DNA of 33,636 bases from Hahella sp. HN01 (GTDB lineage Bacteria; Pseudomonadota; Gammaproteobacteria; Pseudomonadales; Oleiphilaceae), in assembly GCF_018986435.1 (NCBI RefSeq), contig NZ_JAHMIN010000022.1, positions 80,896 to 114,531 on the forward strand, read 5' to 3'. Below, piece after piece: positions 8,513 to 18,494 of this stretch (position 1 is the first letter of the stretch; every line of letters begins with the position of its first letter). Both the position numbers and the translations under genes were made by a program. A model generated the notes under the pieces. The model was not told the origin of the DNA, ran no database searches, and saw only the letters and a program-made list of their open reading frames with translations.

Positions 8513-10036
8513 TCAGTCCGCCAACGGGCGCATATGGGGGAACAAAATAACGTCCCGAATTGAGGGCGAATCGGTCAGTAGCATCACCAATCGATCGATG
8601 CCAATGCCCTCACCCGCAGTAGGCGGCATGCCGTGCTCAAGCGCAGTGATGTAGTCTTCGTCGAAGAACATCGCTTCATCGTCGCCCGCCTCTTTTTCTT
8701 CCACTTGCTTACGGAAGCGCTCAGCCTGATCTTCCGGATCGTTCAACTCCGAGAATCCGTTAGCGATTTCTCTACCGCCCACGAAAAACTCAAACCGGTC
8801 AGTGACGAAAGGATTATCGTCATTACGACGCGCCAATGGCGATACTTCCGTCGGATACTCAGTAATAAAGGTCGGTTGCATCAAACGATGCTCAACTGTC
8901 TTCTCGAAGATTTCGATTTGAACCTTGCCCAGACCCCAGGATGCTTTAAGAGGAATACCCAGGTCCGTCGCCACTTTTTTGGCGCTGTCCATATTATCAA
9001 TATCCGCCAGCGTCAATTCAGGATTGAAGTGAAGAATAGACTCCACGACGGTCATACGCAGGAAAGGCTTGCCGAAGTCATAGACGATTTCATCGACCAC
9101 CTCGCCCTCTGCATTCTTGGAGGTGTTGCGCACTTCCGTCGTTCCCAGCGCTTCCTGAGCCACCCAACGCAGCATTTCCTCGGTCAGGTTCATCAGGTCT
9201 TTGTAGTCTGCAAACGCCTGATAGAATTCGATCATGGTGAATTCAGGATTATGGCGAGTGGACAAGCCCTCATTGCGGAAGTTGCGGTTAATTTCAAATA
9301 CCCGCTCAAAACCGCCAACCACCAGACGCTTCAAGTAAAGCTCCGGCGCGATACGCAGGAACATCTCAATATCCAGGGCATTGTGATAGGTCACAAAGGG
9401 ACGCGCCGTGGCGCCGCCAGGAATGACCTGCAACATCGGCGTCTCCGCCTCAATAAAGTCGCGCTTGGTCAGGAAATAGCGAATGCTTTCGATCACTTTG
9501 GAGCGAATACGGAAGGTTTCACGCGCTTCTTCGTTCGTGATCAGGTCCAGATAACGCTGGCGATAGCGCATTTCAGTGTTGGTCAGACCTTTATGTTTGT
9601 CCGGCAAAGGACGCAACGCTTTCACCATCAAACGCGGGTTTTCCATATTCACGTACAGATCGCCCTTGCCTGATTTATGCAGAGCGCCTTCCGCCGCCAC
9701 AATATCGCCCAAATCCCACAGTTTGACGTTTTCCAACTGTTCCGGCGGCAAGCCCTTACGATCTACGTACAGCTGAATACGCCCCGTCGTGTCCTGTATG
9801 ACGACAAAAGGTCCACGCATCGCCATGATGCGGCCAGACACTTTCGCGCGCACGCCCGCTTCTTCCAGCTCTTCCTTGCTTTTATCACCATAACGAGCCT
9901 GCAGGTCTGCACAGTAGCTGTCGCGACGAAAATCATTCGGAAACGCCTGCCCCTTTTCCCGCAACTTACCCAGCTTGCCCCGGCGCTCAGCGATCAGTTT
10001 GTTTTCATCTATTGCAGGATTTTGGTTCTCTGTCAT
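8513..10036 (-). CDS. lysS: Lysyl-tRNA synthetase, class II
   Basis: LysS charges tRNA-Lys with lysine in the cytoplasm. The 507-residue product has the N-terminal OB-fold anticodon-binding domain ([20 protein letters not shown], about residues 67-86), followed by the class II catalytic core: motif 1 within [16 protein letters not shown], motif 2 around [20 protein letters not shown], and motif 3 [20 protein letters not shown] near the C-terminus. Length equals E. coli LysS (505). It lies 71 bases after the prfB stop on the same strand; prfB-lysS is one of the most conserved operons in gammaproteobacteria. The ribosome site before the ATG is weak, which may mean coupling with prfB is limited. 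Confidence 0.98.
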   Translation of the reverse strand: MTENQNPAIDENKLIAERRGKLGKLREKGQAFPNDFRRDSYCADLQARYGDKSKEELEEAGVRAKVSGRIMAMRGPFVVIQDTTGRIQLYVDRKGLPPEQLENVKLWDLGDIVAAEGALHKSGKGDLYVNMENPRLMVKALRPLPDKHKGLTNTEMRYRQRYLDLITNEEARETFRIRSKVIESIRYFLTKRDFIEAETPMLQVIPGGATARPFVTYHNALDIEMFLRIAPELYLKRLVVGGFERVFEINRNFRNEGLSTRHNPEFTMIEFYQAFADYKDLMNLTEEMLRWVAQEALGTTEVRNTSKNAEGEVVDEIVYDFGKPFLRMTVVESILHFNPELTLADIDNMDSAKKVATDLGIPLKASWGLGKVQIEIFEKTVEHRLMQPTFITEYPTEVSPLARRNDDNPFVTDRFEFFVGGREIANGFSELNDPEDQAERFRKQVEEKEAGDDEAMFFDEDYITALEHGMPPTAGEGIGIDRLVMLLTDSPSIRDVILFPHMRPLAD

Positions 10037-10107
10037 GGTTAGTTTAATCCACTATTTATCAATCAATTGGCAAAAATTACGGGTCGAGACAAAAGCGAAG
10101 GGCCTGA

Positions 10108-11206
10108 TTACAGGCCCTGCTTCAAACTCGCCTCGATAAACTCATCAATATCGCCGTCAAGCACCGCCTGACAATTGGAGTTTTCTACGGATGTACGCAA
10201 GTCTTTTATGCGCGACTGGTCCAATACATAAGACCGGATCTGGCTGCCCCAACCAATATCGGACTTACTATCTTCCAGTTGCTGCGCTTCGGCATTGCGC
10301 TTTTGTATTTCAAGCTCATACAGCTTCGCTTTCAGCTGTTTCATGGCCTGATCTTTGTTTTTGTGCTGAGAACGGTCGTTCTGGCACTGCGTCACGATGC
10401 CGGAAGGCATGTGCGTGATACGTACGGCGGACTCGGTCCGGTTAACGTGCTGACCGCCAGCGCCTGAGGCGCGATAGACGTCTATACGCAGATCCGCCGG
10501 GTTGATGTCGATTTCGATATCGTCATCCACTTCCGGAGAGACAAACACAGACGCAAAGGAAGTATGACGACGGTTGCCAGAGTCAAACGGCGACTTACGC
10601 ACCAAACGGTGCACGCCGGTTTCCGTACGCAGCCACCCGTAAGCGTATTCACCCTGGAAGTGAATCGTGGCGCTTTTGATACCGGCCACTTCACCGGGGG
10701 ATTCCTCGATCAAGTCAGTTTTGAATCCACGACGCTCGCCCCAACGCAGATACATACGCAGCATCATGCTCGCCCAATCCTGCGCTTCGGTGCCTCCGGA
10801 ACCCGCCTGAATATCCAGGTAGGCATTATTGGGGTCCATTTCTCCCGCAAACATCCGACGGAACTCCAAAGTCTCCACCTGTGCGCGGATTGATTCCAAT
10901 TCGGTTTCTACTTCAGCAACCGCATCCGCGTCCTGCTCTTCCACCGCCATATCCAGCAAGTCGGAGCAATCCGTCAATCCGCCGGTCACGTCATCGACGG
11001 TTTTAACTACCACTTCAAGGGAGGAACGCTCTTTACCAAGACCTTGCGCGCGCTCAGGATTATTCCACACGCTGGGATCTTCGAGCTCCCTTTCTACTTC
11101 AACCAGACGCTCTTTCTTGACGTCGTAGTCAAAGATACCTCCGTAAAGATTCTACGCGGGAGCGCAAGTCCTTGATGGTATTAACTATTGGATTCACTTC
11201 TAACAT
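10108..11206 (-). CDS. prfB: Peptide chain release factor 2, made by programmed +1 frameshift
   Basis: RF2 releases proteins at UGA and UAA stop codons. The gene is split over two frames: from the ATG at 11206, 25 codons end in CTT followed by an in-frame TGA at 11131-11129. Shifting by one base at CTTTGAC continues into a frame that runs to 10108, giving a 365-residue product, the same as E. coli RF2. The main body holds the SPF stop-codon recognition tripeptide ([12 protein letters not shown]), and the catalytic GGQ loop ([16 protein letters not shown]). A simple ORF search finds only the downstream part, starting at a GTG near 11070, which would lack the N-terminus. It is followed by lysS. 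The shift lets RF2 level control its own synthesis. Confidence 0.97.
11128..11142 (-). promoter_or_regulatory. RF2 programmed frameshift element
   Basis: On the minus strand an internal Shine-Dalgarno-like GGAGG (11142-11138) is followed, after TAT, by CTT TGA C. This is the known RF2 autoregulatory site: the ribosome stalls at the UGA when RF2 is scarce, and the internal Shine-Dalgarno contact promotes slippage of the Leu tRNA by +1. Confidence 0.95.
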
Positions 11207-11327
11207 AATCGTCGGGGCCTCAAAAAACAGTTGAAACGGCGGCGGATCATCCACCGACCGTAAAGAAAGCCCGCTATTGTAAACAAACTGAACAGTGAGT
11301 TACACCTAGGAAAAGGCGATAGACAGC

Positions 11328-13079
11328 CTAATTACATGGCTCCAGATACTCGATGAGCAGTTGCAGATTGCTCTGCCCGCGAAACTCATTTACGTCGAGC
11401 CTGAAAACCACCTTCACCCGATCCCATTCACTGAACGGCGTCGCGGGATCAATATTGAAGTATATAGCGTCATAGCAATTGCCTGAGCGATTATCCGCCA
11501 GCGTCATCTTGAGATGGCGCTCGCCAACAATTCGGCAGCTGGCGATGCGGAACTGGCCGTCGAACAGCGGCTCAGGGAAGGATTGCCCCCACGGCCCCGC
11601 ATTCTTCAAAGTAATCGCCATATTCATGCAAAGCTCTTCGGGAGACAGCTCGCCATCCGTCAAAAGTTTCGCCTGCAGATCGTCCGCACTCACAGCCGCT
11701 GCGACAACCTCTTGAAACGCTTCCGAAAAAGCAGTGAAGTTTTCCGGCCGTAAAGACAGTCCCGCCGCCATGGCGTGACCGCCGAACTTGGACAACAGCC
11801 CACTGCGCTTGGTGGCGACCGCATCCAACGCATCGCGAATATGCAACCCGGGTATTGATCGAGCCGACCCTTTTAGCTCACCATTATCTCCGGGCGCAAA
11901 AGCAATAACGGGGCGGTGCATACGGTCCTTGATGCGCGAAGCCAGAATTCCCACCACACCCTGGTGCCAGCTTTCATCATAAAGACAAACCGCCGCAGGA
12001 GGGTTGTCGTAAGTCCAGTTCATGCGATCAAGAATCGAAAGCGCCTGGGCCTGCATGTCGCGCTCTATTTCTTTGCGCGCCTGATTCAATCCATCAAGTT
12101 CCTGCGCAATCATCAACGCCTTGGCGGGATCCTCCGTCAGCAACAGTTCGATGCCAACGGTCATATCTTCCAAACGCCCCGCTGCATTGAGCCTTGGGGC
12201 AACTGAGAACCCCAGATCGGAAGCGCTAAGCTTTTCCTGATTACGTCCAGCCACTTGCAGCAGAGCATTAATGCCAGGGCGGCAGCGCTTGGCGCGGATG
12301 CGTCGCAGCCCCTGCTCTACCAGGATGCGGTTATTGGCGTCCAGCGACACCACATCGGCGACTGTTCCCAGCGCGACCAAATCCAGTAAATTAGCCAGGT
12401 TTGGCTCTATCATACCCGTAGCGGCGAACCACCCCTTGTCGCGTAACGCCTGTCGCAAAGCCAGCATCACGTAGAAAATCACTCCTACCCCAGCGATAGA
12501 TTTACTGGGAAAGTCGCAACCGGGTTGATTGGGATTAACAATTGCGTCAGCTTCCGGCAACTCATCACCCGCCAAGTGATGGTCTGTCACGATGACTTGC
12601 AATCCAGCCCGTTTGGCGGCTTTTACGCCCTCAATGCTGGCGATGCCGTTATCTACCGTAATCAGCACATCCGGCTGACGTGACAACGCCACATCGACTA
12701 TCTCAGGAGACAGGCCATAGCCGAACTCAAAACGATTGGGGACAATGTAGTCCACATTGGCCGCGCCAAACATACGCAACGCCAACACCCCCAAAGCCGT
12801 ACTGGTGGCTCCGTCAGCGTCAAAGTCGCCTACGAAAATTATGCGCTGATTGCGCTGCAACGCTTCCGCCAGAATATCCGCTGCGCTTTGCGCGCCCGCC
12901 AGACTATCCAATTGCAGCAGATGGCTTAACGAGTACTCCAACTCATCACAACTGGCGACGCCTCTGGAGGCATAGATCCGCTGCAGCAAAGGAGGAAGCC
13001 CAGCCTGATCAAGGCATTCCGCCGGAACAGGACGACGTTCGATACGTTTTTTCGATATGGTTTGGGAGAGCTCGCTCAC
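11328..13079 (-). CDS. recJ: Single-stranded-DNA-specific 5'-3' exonuclease RecJ
   Basis: RecJ degrades single-stranded DNA from 5' ends in RecF-pathway recombination and mismatch and base-excision repair. The 583-residue product carries the DHH-family metal motifs in order: VGDFDADGATSTAL (about residues 80-93), DNGIASIEG (about 140), VTDHHLAG (about 163-170) and NPNQPGCDFPSKSIAGVG (about 180-197). A DHHA1-type domain follows (SARSIPGLHIRDAL; KFGGHAMAAGLSL), then an OB-fold. It starts with GTG and has a weak ribosome site (GGAT). Length matches E. coli RecJ (577). It lies 121 bases before prfB on the same strand. The recJ, prfB, lysS order is shared with enterobacteria, where dsbC and xerD are also upstream. 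Confidence 0.97.
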   Translation of the reverse strand: MSELSQTISKKRIERRPVPAECLDQAGLPPLLQRIYASRGVASCDELEYSLSHLLQLDSLAGAQSAADILAEALQRNQRIIFVGDFDADGATSTALGVLALRMFGAANVDYIVPNRFEFGYGLSPEIVDVALSRQPDVLITVDNGIASIEGVKAAKRAGLQVIVTDHHLAGDELPEADAIVNPNQPGCDFPSKSIAGVGVIFYVMLALRQALRDKGWFAATGMIEPNLANLLDLVALGTVADVVSLDANNRILVEQGLRRIRAKRCRPGINALLQVAGRNQEKLSASDLGFSVAPRLNAAGRLEDMTVGIELLLTEDPAKALMIAQELDGLNQARKEIERDMQAQALSILDRMNWTYDNPPAAVCLYDESWHQGVVGILASRIKDRMHRPVIAFAPGDNGELKGSARSIPGLHIRDALDAVATKRSGLLSKFGGHAMAAGLSLRPENFTAFSEAFQEVVAAAVSADDLQAKLLTDGELSPEELCMNMAITLKNAGPWGQSFPEPLFDGQFRIASCRIVGERHLKMTLADNRSGNCYDAIYFNIDPATPFSEWDRVKVVFRLDVNEFRGQSNLQLLIEYLEPCN

Positions 13080-13166
13080 CGGCTATCCAATTTGTTGGTT
13101 GGCTAAATAGGAGTGACTCGTGACGGGACCATGCAAATAGTCACCGCCACGATCTGTCAATGGAGA

Positions 13167-14561
13167 TTATTTCTTGAGCTGATCCTGCACAAAGCGCTGC
13201 ACCGCCTGCAAGTCATTCGGCAACACCGTGAAGCGCTCTTCTCTGTCGAACAGATCAGACATATGAGCAGGTAGCTTCGGTTCTTCCTCGACGCCGGCTT
13301 TAACCACAGCTTCAGGGAATTTCGCGGCGTGCGCAGTCGCCAGAATCACCATTGGCGCACTTTTATCGCGACGGCAGGCTCGAGCGGCCTTGATGCCAAT
13401 CGCTGTATGCGGATCTACAATCTCTTCCGTTTCGGCATAAATCTGATCGATACTCGCCAGAGTAGATTCATCATCCACAGCGTAGGAATCAAACAACTCC
13501 CTGGCATGACGCCAGCGATACTCCTCAATTGCTACGTCCTCTTTATTCATCTTCTCCATAAGTTCCGCCAACAAAGAGCCATTACGACCATGTAGATCAA
13601 ACAACAAGCGTTCAAAGTTGCTGGACACAACAATATCCATACTTGGAGATAGCGTATGTTGTAATGGCTGCAGGTTGTACTGGTTATTGCTCATAAAACG
13701 ATGCAGCACGTCATTGCGATTGGTGGCAATGACCAACTGGCTCACCGGCAAGCCCATATTGCGTGCGAGGTAACCAGCAAAAATATCGCCAAAATTCCCT
13801 GTAGGCACAGAGAAAGCGACACTACGGTGAGGCGCCCCCACACTCAGCCCGGCATGGAAGTAATAAACGATCTGCGCCATGATCCGCGCCCAGTTGATCG
13901 AGTTCACCGCAACGAGAGGACGGCCTCCCAAAAACGCCTGATCGCCAAAGCTCGCCTTCACCATCCGCTGACAGTCATCGAAGTTTCCTTCGATCGCCAG
14001 ATTATGAACATTATCGCCCGGCGCCGTAGTCATTTGCCTACGCTGAACCTCAGAAACGCGACCATGGGGATGAAGAATGAAAATATCGACATGCTTGGAA
14101 TGACGACAGCCTTCAATCGCCGCAGATCCAGTATCACCGGAAGTGGCTCCCAGAATCGCCACTTTCTGTCCACGCTTCTCAAGGAAATGATCAACCAAAC
14201 GCCCCAGCAATTGCAGCGCGCAATCCTTAAACGCCAGAGTGGGCCCGTGAAATAGCTCCATCACCCATTCATTCGCCGAAATCTGCTTCAGCGGCGCCAC
14301 AGCGGAATGAGCGAATTCTGAGTATGCGTCATTGACGATGGCGGAGAACTCTTCGATAGACAGAGAGTCTTCCACGAATGGGTACATGACTTTGACCGCC
14401 AGCTCCGGGTAACTCAGCCCAGCCCAAGAGGCAATCTCCTCAGGGGTAAAACGAGGTAAAAACTCAGGCACGTACAGGCCGCCATCCGAAGCCAACCCGG
14501 TCAACAGAACCTCTTCAAAGTTAAGCGCAGGCGCTTTGCCTCTGGTGCTTACATACTTCAC
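13167..14561 (-). CDS. thrC: Threonine synthase
   Basis: ThrC converts O-phosphohomoserine to threonine with pyridoxal phosphate, the last step of threonine synthesis. The 464-residue product has the N-terminal MKYVSTRGKAPALNFEEVL segment, the PLP lysine in LAFKDCALQLLGR (Lys112) and the phosphate-binding loop GATSGDTGSAAIEGC (about residues 139-153). It is longer than E. coli ThrC (428) and belongs to the longer form found in pseudomonads and yeast. It lies 103 bases after hom on the same strand, together forming the hom-thrC pair. The homoserine kinase gene thrB is not adjacent, as is usual in pseudomonads. recJ follows 87 bases later. Confidence 0.97.
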   Translation of the reverse strand: MKYVSTRGKAPALNFEEVLLTGLASDGGLYVPEFLPRFTPEEIASWAGLSYPELAVKVMYPFVEDSLSIEEFSAIVNDAYSEFAHSAVAPLKQISANEWVMELFHGPTLAFKDCALQLLGRLVDHFLEKRGQKVAILGATSGDTGSAAIEGCRHSKHVDIFILHPHGRVSEVQRRQMTTAPGDNVHNLAIEGNFDDCQRMVKASFGDQAFLGGRPLVAVNSINWARIMAQIVYYFHAGLSVGAPHRSVAFSVPTGNFGDIFAGYLARNMGLPVSQLVIATNRNDVLHRFMSNNQYNLQPLQHTLSPSMDIVVSSNFERLLFDLHGRNGSLLAELMEKMNKEDVAIEEYRWRHARELFDSYAVDDESTLASIDQIYAETEEIVDPHTAIGIKAARACRRDKSAPMVILATAHAAKFPEAVVKAGVEEEPKLPAHMSDLFDREERFTVLPNDLQAVQRFVQDQLKK

Positions 14562-14664
14562 GATTTAAACCCTTTACCTTTAGCGCAACGCCAATTACCG
14601 CACTGCGCGTTCACCTAATACTGTTAATCGAAAACCCTGCACCGGCATGGCTTTCTAAATTTAT

Positions 14665-15960
14665 TCAACTGAATGATTCAACGCGAATGCGCGTCACTTT
14701 GCCAACCACATCAGGGAGCGCCTCGATCACCGCCAGGGCATGATTCATATTCATTTCCTGCACCCGGTGTGTCAGCATAATCATGGGGATCAGCCCGTCA
14801 TGCTGCTCGCTTTCCTTTTGCACAATCGATTCAATATTGATGCTGTGTTCACTCAGAATCTGAGCGACATTAGCCAGCACTCCTGGATGGTCCTGCACAA
14901 GGATGCGCAAATAATAAGCGCTAACAACTTCCTCCACTGGAACCACCTCAAGGTCATTGAGGTGCTCAGGGTTGTGCCCCAGAGAAGGAACGCCAACCGC
15001 CACGCCTTGACGCGACGCCCTGGCGATATCCACCAAGTCTGCGACTACCGCAGACGCTGTAGCCTCAGCACCAGCGCCAGCGCCGTAGTACAAAGTCGGC
15101 CCCACAGCGTCGCCGTCGACCATCACGGCGTTCATAACGCCATCGACTTTTGCGATCAGCTGAGTTTCTGGCACCAACGTTGGATGTACACGCAGCTCAA
15201 CACCATGTTCCAAACGTCTCGCTATGCCCAAGTGCTTGATGCGGTAACCGAACTCTTCCGCATACTGAACGTCTTCCGGCGCAATCGCACTGATGCCTTC
15301 CGTATAGGCGCGCTTGAATTGCAGCGGAATACCGAATGCAACGGACGCCAAAATGGTCAGCTTATGCGCAGCGTCAATGCCTTCCACATCAAATGTCGGG
15401 TCTGCTTCAGCATATCCTAAGGCTTGCGCCTCTTTCAGCACATCCTCAAACGCGCGACCTTTGTCACGCATTTCCGTCAAAATGAAGTTGCCAGTACCGT
15501 TAATAATTCCAGCCAGCCAGTTGATTCGGTTTGCAGCAAGGCCCTCACGCAGCGCCTTGATCACCGGCACGCCACCAGCCACAGCCGCTTCAAACGCCAC
15601 TGTGACACCCTTGCGCGCAGCCAACTCAAAAATTTCGCCGCCATGCTCTGCAATTAACGCCTTGTTGGCGGTAACCACATGTTTGCCGTTCTCGATCGCT
15701 TTGAGGATCAACTCTTTTGCGATTGTCGTGCCGCCAAGCAGCTCAACAACGACCTCAACTTCAGGGTCAGAAGTTACAGCGAAGATATCAGTGGTAAATT
15801 GCGTTGAGTCCAGCTCACAAGCCGGATTCATCCGACGGGATGCGACACGGATTACTTCAATAGCCATACCCGCACGCGCCGCAATATCAACACCATTGCG
15901 CGCCAGCACGTTAAAAGTTCCACTACCTACAGTGCCCAATCCACAAATAGCTATTTTCAT
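14665..15960 (-). CDS. hom: Homoserine dehydrogenase (monofunctional, ACT domain)
   Basis: Hom reduces aspartate semialdehyde to homoserine, the branch point towards threonine and methionine. The 431-residue product has a Rossmann NAD(P)-binding start (IAICGLGTVGSGTFNVLAR, residues 3-21), the catalytic domain with GIINGTGNFILTEM (about 168-181) and AEADPTFDVEGIDAAHKL, and a C-terminal ACT domain from about residue 350 (RILVQDHPGVLANVAQIL) that in the family binds threonine for feedback control. There is no aspartate-kinase domain, unlike E. coli ThrA. The gene starts 52 bases after the aminotransferase stop and runs on to thrC, so the three may be cotranscribed. Confidence 0.97.
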   Translation of the reverse strand: MKIAICGLGTVGSGTFNVLARNGVDIAARAGMAIEVIRVASRRMNPACELDSTQFTTDIFAVTSDPEVEVVVELLGGTTIAKELILKAIENGKHVVTANKALIAEHGGEIFELAARKGVTVAFEAAVAGGVPVIKALREGLAANRINWLAGIINGTGNFILTEMRDKGRAFEDVLKEAQALGYAEADPTFDVEGIDAAHKLTILASVAFGIPLQFKRAYTEGISAIAPEDVQYAEEFGYRIKHLGIARRLEHGVELRVHPTLVPETQLIAKVDGVMNAVMVDGDAVGPTLYYGAGAGAEATASAVVADLVDIARASRQGVAVGVPSLGHNPEHLNDLEVVPVEEVVSAYYLRILVQDHPGVLANVAQILSEHSINIESIVQKESEQHDGLIPMIMLTHRVQEMNMNHALAVIEALPDVVGKVTRIRVESFS

Positions 15961-16012
15961 CTACCACGTCTCCACAACATTACGCGCTTACTATGGCGCA
16001 TTTAAGAGTGCC

Positions 16013-17203
16013 TTAATCCAGTATCAAACCATCTTTACGAAACATCGTCTTAATGCCCCGGATCGCCTGCCGCGTACGATGTTCGTTTTCAATCAGTGCG
16101 AAACGCACGTACTCATCTCCATAATGCCCAAAGCCAAGACCTGGAGATACCGCCACCTTCGCCTCCAGCAACAGCTTTTTAGAAAACTCCAGTGACCCCA
16201 TGTGGCGATAGTGTTCAGGAATTTTCGCCCAAACGAACATGGTTGCTTTAGGCGGAGTTACATCCCAGCCAATACTGTCCAAACCCCGGCATAATACGTC
16301 GCGACGGGACTGATACATCGCTCGGATTTCTTCCACACAAGCCTGATCGCCCTCCAATGCAGCAATCGCCGCCACTTGAATCGGGGTAAAAGTACCGTAA
16401 TCCAGATAAGACTTAATGCGAGCCAAAGCCGCTATCAGTTCTGCGTTTCCACAACAGAATCCAACGCGCCAGCCAGGCATATTATAGCTTTTAGACAGAG
16501 AGAAGAATTCCACCGCCACTTCCTTCGCCCCAGGAACTTGCAAAATCGAAGGTGCTTTATAACCGTCAAATACGATATCCGCATAAGCGATATCCTGCAC
16601 AACCCAGATTTTATGCTCTCGGGCGATGGCAATGACTTTTTCGAAAAAGTCTAATTCAACACACTGGGAAGTGGGGTTGCCAGGAAAGTTCAAGACCAGC
16701 ATTTTGGGGCGAGGCCATGAATCAAGAATCGCCTTTTCCAACTCGGTGAAAAACGCGTTCGTATCCTCGCCCAGTGGGATATGTCGAATATCTGCGCCAG
16801 CAATGACAAACCCATAAGGATGAATCGGGTAGCTCGGGTTCGGCACCAACACGGCGTCTCCCGGCCCCATTGTCGCCAAAGCTAGGTGGGCAAGCCCCTC
16901 TTTAGAGCCAATAGTGACTATTGCTTCTCTCTCAGGGTCCAAATCCACATCAAAGCGGTTTTTATACCATCCGGCAATGGCCTTTCTTAGCCTGGGGATA
17001 CCCTTGGACTGAGAGTAACGATGCGTATCACCCCGCTGCACAGTTTCAGTCAACTTGTCGACTATATGCTTAGGGGTTGGCTGGTCAGGATTCCCCATGC
17101 CAAAGTCAATAATATCCTCCCCCCTCGCTCGCGCCTGCTGCTTGAGCTCCCCAACAATGTTAAAAACATAGGGCGGCAAGCGACTGATGCGCGGAAATTC
17201 CAT
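16013..17203 (-). CDS. alaC: AlaC-type class I/II aminotransferase
   Basis: This is a PLP-dependent fold-type I aminotransferase. The 396-residue product begins [18 protein letters not shown], typical for the AlaC (YfdZ) glutamate-pyruvate transaminase group, which makes alanine from pyruvate. The PLP lysine is in [15 protein letters not shown], with the preceding [10 protein letters not shown] and [14 protein letters not shown] stretches. I chose the ATG at 17203, preceded by AGGAG at seven bases, over a longer frame that adds 30 non-conserved residues. In pseudomonads an alaC homologue sits directly upstream of hom, as here, so a metabolic link to the aspartate family is possible. Substrate specificity cannot be settled from sequence alone. 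Confidence 0.88.
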   Translation of the reverse strand: MEFPRISRLPPYVFNIVGELKQQARARGEDIIDFGMGNPDQPTPKHIVDKLTETVQRGDTHRYSQSKGIPRLRKAIAGWYKNRFDVDLDPEREAIVTIGSKEGLAHLALATMGPGDAVLVPNPSYPIHPYGFVIAGADIRHIPLGEDTNAFFTELEKAILDSWPRPKMLVLNFPGNPTSQCVELDFFEKVIAIAREHKIWVVQDIAYADIVFDGYKAPSILQVPGAKEVAVEFFSLSKSYNMPGWRVGFCCGNAELIAALARIKSYLDYGTFTPIQVAAIAALEGDQACVEEIRAMYQSRRDVLCRGLDSIGWDVTPPKATMFVWAKIPEHYRHMGSLEFSKKLLLEAKVAVSPGLGFGHYGDEYVRFALIENEHRTRQAIRGIKTMFRKDGLILD

Positions 17204-17264
17204 TGCGATCTCCTGAACGGCCAGAGGGCGAAGATTAAGATGAATACAATATTGGGAACAGGCC

Positions 17265-17293
17265 ACGATAACCCGCACCCCGGAGTGTGTCAA
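17265..17293 (-). promoter_or_regulatory. Candidate sigma-70 promoter of alaC-hom-thrC
   Basis: The minus strand reads TTGACA, 17 bases, then TATCGT: a perfect -35 with optimal spacing and a four-of-six -10. Transcription would start near 17258, about 55 bases before the alaC ATG. Confidence 0.55.
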
Positions 17294-17440
17294 CGCAGCG
17301 CAGCGCTTATTTTACAAGGAGAGCAAGGGATCTTAACTCACCCTGACACAACCTGATAACAGGAAATGGCGCCACCAGAAAACAGCGGCTAACCTGTTAA
17401 GTAATTCCTTTTGGCGCAGACTGGCATTACGGAAATATAG

Positions 17441-17680
17441 ATGGCCACTCAAACCAGAAAATCAGCTCAACATTGCTTATCAAGAGCTCTTCTTTTCGTT
17501 CCACTGCTTCTCGCTGGATGCGATAGCAGCACACCTTTTACTGGACTGAGTAATTATGAACTAAGCATGGAATTCCGTGCGTGCCAAAAAGAGGGGCTAT
17601 CTCCCGGGGGAGCTCAAAGATGCAACAACATTGAAAGGGAGTGTGAAATAAGGAAGGACGAGAAAAACTTTCGCTGCTAG
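17441..17680 (+). CDS. Small cysteine-rich lipoprotein, function unknown
   Basis: I do not recognise a named family. The 79-residue product has a lipoprotein signal: basic start, hydrophobic stretch about residues 15-25, and the lipobox LLAGC with the lipidated Cys at residue 27. The roughly 53-residue mature part is short and polar and has four more cysteines (in FRAC, AQRC, REC and the final FRC), enough for two disulfides. It would be anchored in the periplasmic face of an envelope membrane. It stands alone on the plus strand, diverging from alaC and converging on dsbC with a shared hairpin between them. The even Cys count next to a disulfide isomerase gene is suggestive but may be coincidental. 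Confidence 0.75.
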   Translation: MATQTRKSAQHCLSRALLFVPLLLAGCDSSTPFTGLSNYELSMEFRACQKEGLSPGGAQRCNNIERECEIRKDEKNFRC

Positions 17681-17708
17681 CGGAAGAGAATGCCTCACTT
17701 CCGCTAGC
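17676..17708. terminator. Shared hairpin between the lipoprotein gene and dsbC
   Basis: GCTAGCGGAAG and CTTCCGCTAGC form a perfect eleven-base-pair stem with an eleven-base loop. The lipoprotein stop codon lies inside the first arm. Neither side has a long T run, but its place between converging genes makes a bidirectional terminator likely. Confidence 0.65.
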
Positions 17709-17718
17709 CAAACTTCTA

Positions 17719-18462
17719 CTACTTAACTTCCAACCCCAAGCCTTTAGCAAGAGAGTCAGCAGGCACATATCCTGGAATCAAGCGACCATCATGCAGCACG
17801 ATGGCTGGAGTCCCGCTAATACCAATCTGATTCCCCAAATTATATTGATCGGCGACTGGATTTTTACAGTCCTTGGAAGCAGGAGTTTTCCCTAGTTTCG
17901 CTTCTGTCAGAGCAGTCTGCTGGTCATCAGCACACCAAACGGAAACCATTTTTTGATAGCTTCCCGACCCTACGCCCGCACGAGGATAAGCCAAATAATT
18001 AACTTGCACGCCCAGCTCATTTAAACGAGGAATTTCCTTATGAAGCTTCCGACAGTATCCACAGTCCACATCCGTAAAAACAGTGATAGAAGCCTTCACC
18101 ACTTCGGGCTTGAATACGATCATTTTTGACTCATCAATCGAGTTGACCAACTCTGCGCGAGTCTCTTCACGCCGGCGCTCCGCCAAGTTAGTGATGCGCC
18201 CCTCGCTCACTTGGTAGATATCACCCGCCACGAAATATTGCCCATCAGCGCTGGTGTACAGCAGCTGCGGATTATTGGACTCCACTTCATACACTCCCGG
18301 TATTGGGCTAGGGCTAACCTTTAGGATTTTCAGCCCAGGCACAGCCTCAGCCAACCGTTGTTTAATCACTTTCACGGCTTGCTCTTGCTGCTCGTCGGCG
18401 CGCGCTCCGAAAGCGACCGACAATGCCATTAATACCAATACAAAAGGGCGCATTACGTGCAT
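17719..18462 (-). CDS. dsbC: Periplasmic protein disulfide isomerase DsbC
   Basis: DsbC reshuffles wrong disulfides in periplasmic proteins and is kept reduced by DsbD. The 247-residue product has a signal peptide (residues 1-22, ending GARA), an N-terminal dimerisation domain (about 25-85), a linker helix, and a thioredoxin fold with the active site CGYC at residues 134-137 in FTDVDCGYCRKLH. The cis-Pro loop is GISGTPAIV. Two further cysteines (VWCADD and SKDC) match the second, structural disulfide of the family. The ATG at 18462 has GAAGG seven bases upstream. A near-consensus sigma-E promoter lies at 18495-18522, consistent with dsbC being a sigma-E target in E. coli. It follows xerD on the same strand. 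Confidence 0.96.
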   Translation of the reverse strand: MHVMRPFVLVLMALSVAFGARADEQQEQAVKVIKQRLAEAVPGLKILKVSPSPIPGVYEVESNNPQLLYTSADGQYFVAGDIYQVSEGRITNLAERRREETRAELVNSIDESKMIVFKPEVVKASITVFTDVDCGYCRKLHKEIPRLNELGVQVNYLAYPRAGVGSGSYQKMVSVWCADDQQTALTEAKLGKTPASKDCKNPVADQYNLGNQIGISGTPAIVLHDGRLIPGYVPADSLAKGLGLEVK

Positions 18463-18494
18463 GAATATACCTTCATCCGTTCTTGAATATATAG

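Noticed and set aside
8633-9673. 346-codon plus-strand open frame inside lysS
   Set aside because: It is fully antisense to a clearly conserved lysyl-tRNA synthetase, has no recognisable domain, and is an effect of codon use on the opposite strand.
15314-16195. 293-codon plus-strand open frame over hom and the alaC end
   Set aside because: Antisense to two recognised genes, low-complexity Ser/Ala/Thr-rich translation, no ribosome site or family pattern.
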